This document shows positions 7,177-10,234 of a DNA stretch of 10,234 bases, in pieces. Both the position numbers and the translations under genes were made by a program. Under the pieces are notes generated by a model. The model was not told where the DNA came from. It worked only from the letters and a program-made list of their open reading frames with translations, and ran no database searches. The stretch comes from Candidatus Microgenomates bacterium (lineage in GTDB: Bacteria > Patescibacteriota > Microgenomatia > UBA1400 > PJMF01), in assembly GCA_015485595.1 (NCBI GenBank), contig WFTH01000021.1, forward strand, positions 1 to 10,234. The letters run 5' to 3'. Positions within the stretch are counted from its first letter, which is position 1. Every line of letters starts with the position of its first letter.

Positions 7177-7190
7177 TTCAAAATTCAAAA
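7177..7190. repeat. Tandem heptamer TTCAAAA x2
   Basis: Two adjacent copies of TTCAAAA occur between the gatA stop and the inverted-repeat element. Similar AATTCAAAATTCAAAA strings are common in AT-rich intergenic DNA, so this is probably slippage-prone spacer with no function. Confidence 0.4.
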
Positions 7191-7194
7191 TAAT

Positions 7195-8556
7195 TTAAAT
7201 TTTTAATTCCTTCTCCCAAGCGTCTGCTAGCTTGATCATGGTTTCCTCGTCCCAGTAGTTAGCTACGATGTTAGCTCCTAGATAAAGGTTGGTTTCTGGG
7301 TCGCGGTAGACTGGCAGGTTGATACCAGGTAAACCCACGATCGAGCTGGGTTCCAAAAGCATGTCCTCCAGCTCACCAAAAGCAGCTTGACCTTTACTAG
7401 CCCCAACTTTTTTAGCAAAGCCAGGACTGGTGAGACTTATGAGCAGATCATACTTTTGAAACAGCTTTTTAAAATCTTGTTTAAATAAAGTGCGGACTTT
7501 TTGAGCTAAAAGGTAGTACTTGTCGGCATAGCCCTTGCTTAAAGCAAAAGTACCGAGCATGATTCTTTTTTTAGCCTCGTCGCCAAAATAGGATCGGTCA
7601 TGGCCATAGCGAATGCCATCGTAACGGTTAAGATTACTTGAGACCTCGGCGCGCTGGATAATGGTGTAGACGCCGATGGCGTGATGAGGATCAAAAGCAG
7701 CTGCTTTTTCTACCTTTACACCCACCTCTTCTAGTTTTTTTAGCTGTTTTTCAAATATATTTACAATGTTTGTGTCAATGCCGACGTCATGGTAGATATA
7801 GCCTACCTTTAGGTTTTGAACACTTTTGTTAAGTGCTTGAGTAAAGTCGGGCACGTTTTTAGGGCTAGAAGTGGCATCGTATGGATCATGGCCTGATATG
7901 TGGTTTAAAAGTAAGGCCGCGTCAGCTACGGTCTTGGTCATTGGGCCAGGCGAGTCGGTGGAGGAAGCCATGGCGATCACGCCGCGTCGGCTGACGCGGC
8001 CGTAGGTGGGTTTTAGGCCAACAATGCCACACCAAGCAGCTGGCTGTCTGATAGAGCCAGCTGTCTCGCTACCGATGGCAGCTAAGGCTGCATCAGCTGC
8101 TACCGCGGCAGCACTACCACCAGATGAGCCACCCGGTAGATGATTGGGGTTACGAGGATTTAAGGTGCGACCATAGTCGGAAGTTTCGGTGCTTGAGCCA
8201 TGAGCCCAGGCATCAAGATTAGTTTTACCCACAACCACTCCCCCAGCCTCCTTTATCTTTTGCGTGACCGTTGACTCATAAGGGGGAATAAACTTATCCA
8301 GCACCTTGCTAGAGGCGGTAGTCCTTAAACCTTTGGTTAAAAAGTTATCCTTAACCGCAATTGGCAAGCCTGCTAGTGGTAGACTACTTTGTTTGCTGGC
8401 TTGGTCTTTAGCTTTATCATTGATGGTTAAGTAGATGTTGAGATCCTTAGTTTCGGCGATAACCTTGTTAATGTCGGCATAGATCTCACTTAAAGAGAAC
8501 TTTTTCTCTTTAAGACCTTTAATGGCATCGGTCAGTGTCAGTTGGTTTAACTTCAT
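7195..8556 (-). CDS. gatA: Aspartyl/glutamyl-tRNA amidotransferase subunit A (glutaminase)
   Basis: Amidase-signature subunit of GatCAB; hydrolyses glutamine and passes the ammonia to GatB for tRNA-dependent Gln (or Asn) formation. The Ser-cisSer-Lys triad is complete: K69 in GLPIAVKD, S144 in PGGSSGGS, and nucleophile S168 in GSETAGSIRQPA. The spacings of 75 and 24 residues match those of the S. aureus enzyme (K79, S154, S178). GSSTETSDYGRT (120-131) and the C-terminal GLPGINLPV are also typical. The motif around the nucleophile reads ETAG where DTGG is usual, a mild change. At 453 residues it is slightly shorter than common homologues (about 480). The ATG overlaps the gatC TGA as ATGA and no Shine-Dalgarno sequence is visible, implying translational coupling. 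Confidence 0.97.
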   Translation of the reverse strand: MKLNQLTLTDAIKGLKEKKFSLSEIYADINKVIAETKDLNIYLTINDKAKDQASKQSSLPLAGLPIAVKDNFLTKGLRTTASSKVLDKFIPPYESTVTQKIKEAGGVVVGKTNLDAWAHGSSTETSDYGRTLNPRNPNHLPGGSSGGSAAAVAADAALAAIGSETAGSIRQPAAWCGIVGLKPTYGRVSRRGVIAMASSTDSPGPMTKTVADAALLLNHISGHDPYDATSSPKNVPDFTQALNKSVQNLKVGYIYHDVGIDTNIVNIFEKQLKKLEEVGVKVEKAAAFDPHHAIGVYTIIQRAEVSSNLNRYDGIRYGHDRSYFGDEAKKRIMLGTFALSKGYADKYYLLAQKVRTLFKQDFKKLFQKYDLLISLTSPGFAKKVGASKGQAAFGELEDMLLEPSSIVGLPGINLPVYRDPETNLYLGANIVANYWDEETMIKLADAWEKELKI

Positions 8557-8870
8557 ACTTTTTTATTCTTGATCACTTGGGGCACAACAAAGTAACCTTG
8601 GTAGGTTTTTTGAGCGTTAGCTAGAGCCTCTTTTTGAGAAAACATCTGACTTTTATCCACTCGATCTGGTCTTAGGACGTTGGTTAAGTCGGTGGTGTGG
8701 TGGGTTGCCTCGACCCTTTTTACATCTAGTGACTGAAGCGAGTTAATAATCTCAAGTGTTTCGTTAAAAGCTTGGGTTAGACTTGCTACTTCTGTTTCAT
8801 CAACCGGGATGCTAGCAAGATGGGCGATGTGTTGAACTAGATTGTGGCTAAAAGTAAACTGTTTAGACAT
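8553..8870 (-). CDS. gatC: Aspartyl/glutamyl-tRNA amidotransferase subunit C
   Basis: Small subunit that wraps around GatA and holds it to GatB. The 105-residue protein is of usual length. Family features are the N-terminal helix VQHIAHLASIPV (about 12-23), the helix FNETLEIINSLQSLDV (about 35-50), the loop VEATHH, the conserved TDLTNVLRPD, EALANAQ, and the C-terminal strand GYFVVPQVIK. It is the first gat gene and overlaps gatA by four bases. It lies 53 bases after lemA. The spacer holds a -10-like box 12 bases before the ATG and no Shine-Dalgarno sequence, so the gat operon may start here with a very short leader. Read-through from lemA remains possible. Confidence 0.95.
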   Translation of the reverse strand: MSKQFTFSHNLVQHIAHLASIPVDETEVASLTQAFNETLEIINSLQSLDVKRVEATHHTTDLTNVLRPDRVDKSQMFSQKEALANAQKTYQGYFVVPQVIKNKKV

Positions 8871-8871
8871 A

Positions 8872-8916
8872 AAGCAAGCTTGATTTTAGCATATAAAAAC
8901 TAAAAAAGCTTTGCTT
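8872..8916. repeat. Imperfect inverted repeat filling the lemA-gatC spacer
   Basis: The segments 8872-8889 and 8900-8916 pair as AAGCA/TGCTT, AGCTT/AAGCT and TTTTAG/CTAAAA, with a one-base and a two-base bulge and a loop of about 10 bases. As RNA on the minus strand it would be a 16-pair hairpin with T-rich parts. It could attenuate or terminate lemA transcripts, or be an operator, because it overlaps the candidate gatC -10 box. AT-rich composition makes chance pairing possible. Confidence 0.4.
8883..8891 (-). promoter_or_regulatory. Extended -10 promoter candidate for the gatCA(B) operon
   Basis: On the minus strand TGCTAAAAT is an extended -10 box (TGn plus TAAAAT) ending 12 bases before the gatC ATG. 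The predicted start, near 8876, leaves a leader of about six bases. I see no good -35, which extended -10 promoters can lack. CTAAAAT is identical to the core of the pyrG box. Confidence 0.45.
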
Positions 8917-8923
8917 GTGTGGT

Positions 8924-9505
8924 TTAAAGATCCACCTTCACATCTTTGGCCTCGGTCTCGCTGACCTCTAGATGAGAACCACTGGTAGCGGTGGCTAGCC
9001 CCTTCTCTTTCTTAAAGCCAAACAGCTTGGCCACTAGGTTAGATGGGAAGGTAACCAGTTTCTCGTTATAATTCTGAGTCAGATCGATCAAGGTTCTTCT
9101 AGCATACATGAGCTTATCTGCAGTGTCTGTAAGCTCATCCATGAACTTGCTTACGGTCTCGTTTGCTTTTAACTCTGGGTTGCTTTCGACCATGATTTGC
9201 AGCTTAGGTAAAAACCCTTGAATAGCGCTTACTGCCTGATCGATGTCTTTAGCCTCGCCAGACTTGTCTGCTGCTTCCACCGCTTTTCGGGCCTTGGTGA
9301 TCATCTGGTAGATGCCTTTTTCGTGTTTTAGGTAACCCTTGACACTTGCCTCTAGGTTTGGAATTAAGTTAGCCTGTCTTTTAAGTTGGTTGCCGATCTC
9401 TTGGATGCTAGCGGTGATCTGGGTTTTTAGGCGCTGAAGACTGTTATAGGTAGTAATAGCGTAAGCTGCTAGGGCAATCAGCGCGATAACAATAATAAGT
9501 GTCAT
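8924..9505 (-). CDS. lemA: LemA family membrane-anchored protein
   Basis: A LemA family protein of 193 residues. It has one N-terminal membrane helix (about 3-19), with the rest predicted as a soluble helical bundle outside the membrane. Family landmarks are YNSLQRLK (20-27), QLKRQANLIPNLEASVKGY (40-58), HEKG (61-64), NPELKANETVSKFMDELTDT (109-128) and NEKLVTFPSNLVAKLFGF (147-164). The tail after 165 is polar and acidic and not conserved in the family. The family's biochemical role is unsettled; a link to envelope processes is often suggested. It has a good Shine-Dalgarno sequence (AAAGGA, 9514-9519, 8 bases before the ATG) and a strong promoter match upstream. It is the first of the leftward genes, divergent from an unknown gene. 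Confidence 0.93.
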   Translation of the reverse strand: MTLIIVIALIALAAYAITTYNSLQRLKTQITASIQEIGNQLKRQANLIPNLEASVKGYLKHEKGIYQMITKARKAVEAADKSGEAKDIDQAVSAIQGFLPKLQIMVESNPELKANETVSKFMDELTDTADKLMYARRTLIDLTQNYNEKLVTFPSNLVAKLFGFKKEKGLATATSGSHLEVSETEAKDVKVDL

Positions 9506-9513
9506 GGTAAATA

Positions 9514-9588
9514 TCCTTTCTTAAAAGTTAGCTTATTAACATTGATTTACTAACTAATAAGTATACCGCCAGTTGGTTTACTTGGCAA
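9514..9588 (-). promoter_or_regulatory. lemA promoter, leader and ribosome binding site
   Basis: TTGCCA (9583-9588) and TATACT (9560-9565) on the minus strand are separated by exactly 17 bases, each matching the sigma70 consensus at five of six positions. Transcription would begin near 9553, giving a leader of about 48 bases that ends in the Shine-Dalgarno sequence AAAGGA (9514-9519). Two short inverted repeats flank the start: CTTATTA/TAATAAG (9532-9538 with 9555-9561) and AGTTAG/CTAACT (9526-9531 with 9550-9555). This is the best promoter match in the window. Confidence 0.65.
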
Positions 9589-9611
9589 ATGGGGTTGGTA
9601 TAGAATATATC
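9577..9611 (+). promoter_or_regulatory. Candidate promoter for the divergent gene at 9617
   Basis: Possible boxes are TTTACT (9577-9582) with TAGAAT (9601-9606) at 18 bases, or TTGGCA (9582-9587) with TATATC (9606-9611) at 18 bases. Either would start transcription within a few bases of the ATG. No Shine-Dalgarno sequence precedes the start. The second choice shares its -35 bases with lemA, since TTGGCA/TTGCCA is nearly palindromic. Confidence 0.35.
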
Positions 9612-9616
9612 AAAGT

Positions 9617-10234
9617 ATGATAGAGAGAGATGAACGACCAGATCCAGAGGAAATTTTTAGTCCTAGCTTGCGGTTGGGTTTGCCGCAGCCAGAGGAGTGG
9701 TTTCAGTCACGTATGGACCATTTTATTGGTTGGGTGCTGTATAAGTTTTTAGTAGATAGCACGGTTGAGTTATCTGTCTCTCAAGAAAAAGTTTCTGAAT
9801 TTGCTTTGGTTTGCTTGAAAGAAGCAATGGAAAAAGACAAAAGTGTTATGATGTCCCTTTTTCCTCATGAGTCAATGTCTGATCAGCGCTTAATGATGGC
9901 TTTTTTAAACTATCTGTTCGTAGAAGGGGTTAACTTTCAAGAAGCTCATGTAATTGCCTCCCGCAAGGTTCTTACTGGCGAAGTAGGTTTTGCCACTAAG
10001 ATAATTCACAAGATCCGCAAGTGGATGGCAGGCCAAGATAAACAAAAATTTAAACTTAAGCTTATACCGGTAGGACAAAGTAATGATCCAACTCAAAACA
10101 AGGATGAAGTAACTAGGCTCAATCAGCAGGCAGTGCAGACAATCCAGGAGATTTTATGCCAACCAAGAAACTTGCTCTTGAGCTGGGTTGAGGCTACCAG
10201 GGTTTCTAAAAAATGGTTTAAAGGTCCGGCCAGA
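9617..10234 (+). CDS. Unrecognised protein, N-terminal 206 residues, runs off the window
   Basis: An uninterrupted reading frame from ATG 9617 to the right edge (206 codons, no stop). I do not recognise a family. The start is acidic and proline-containing (MIERDERPDPEEIF), followed by mainly helical, soluble sequence with amphipathic stretches: about 28-50 (EEWFQSRMDHFIGWVLYKF), 52-78, and 88-140 ending in the basic IIHKIRKWM. A polar linker (about 150-165) leads to another helix (about 167-180). Methionine and tryptophan are frequent. There is no signal peptide or membrane helix. A stop at 9551 in the same frame and no other upstream ATG fix the start; M33 (9713) is the next option. It is divergent from lemA with 111 bases between starts. 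The C-terminus, which might identify it, is missing. Confidence 0.75.
   Translation, partial: MIERDERPDPEEIFSPSLRLGLPQPEEWFQSRMDHFIGWVLYKFLVDSTVELSVSQEKVSEFALVCLKEAMEKDKSVMMSLFPHESMSDQRLMMAFLNYLFVEGVNFQEAHVIASRKVLTGEVGFATKIIHKIRKWMAGQDKQKFKLKLIPVGQSNDPTQNKDEVTRLNQQAVQTIQEILCQPRNLLLSWVEATRVSKKWFKGPAR

Noticed and set aside
7003..7194. T-box or other known riboswitch upstream of gatB
   Set aside because: I see no T-box sequence, specifier loop or other conserved riboswitch core, and the long-range pairing resembles terminal inverted repeats more than a known aptamer.
2207..8555. TGA recoded as glycine (code 25)
   Set aside because: TGA ends dnaE, gatC and pyrG at the expected protein lengths, and conserved glycines are encoded by normal codons.
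9905..10096. Minus-strand open frame of 63 codons
   Set aside because: It is antisense to the longer uninterrupted plus-strand gene from 9617 and lacks a Shine-Dalgarno sequence or family resemblance.

Overview
The window looks like a stretch of a small, AT-leaning bacterial genome, most likely from the Candidate Phyla Radiation (Patescibacteria), perhaps Microgenomates. The reasons are a divergent CTP synthase with an extra loop in its glutaminase domain, a shortened GatB, tight packing with 4-base gene overlaps, and a gatCAB operon next to dnaE and pyrG. The taxonomic call rests on remembered family patterns, not on a search. TGA ends dnaE, gatC and pyrG, so the TGA=glycine code of Gracilibacteria/Absconditabacteria does not fit.

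Seven genes run leftward (minus strand) in the order lemA, gatC, gatA, gatB, dnaE, a 132-residue hypothetical, pyrG. An eighth, unrecognised gene starts divergently from lemA at 9617 and runs off the right edge. gatC/gatA and dnaE/hypothetical overlap by ATGA. gatB and dnaE are 2 bases apart. The longest gene-free stretch is the 192-base gatA-gatB spacer, so no gap exceeds 300 bases.

The genes are core information processing and nucleotide supply. GatCAB converts mischarged Glu-tRNA(Gln) (and possibly Asp-tRNA(Asn)) to the correct form using glutamine. DnaE is the replicative polymerase alpha subunit and keeps an apparently complete PHP metal site. PyrG makes CTP from UTP, also using glutamine. 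LemA is a small membrane-anchored protein of unsettled function.

The least ordinary structure is in the gatA-gatB spacer. A 158-base segment there is bounded by 25-base inverted arms with 23 matching positions and holds a second, perfect 12-base inverted repeat. It resembles a miniature inverted-repeat element or a structured RNA. Other points of interest are -10-like boxes 7 to 12 bases upstream of start codons that lack Shine-Dalgarno sequences, suggesting near-leaderless transcripts; a CTP synthase with substitutions in otherwise conserved active-site motifs; and a divergent promoter region. I see no defence system, CRISPR array, tRNA, rRNA or transposase gene.
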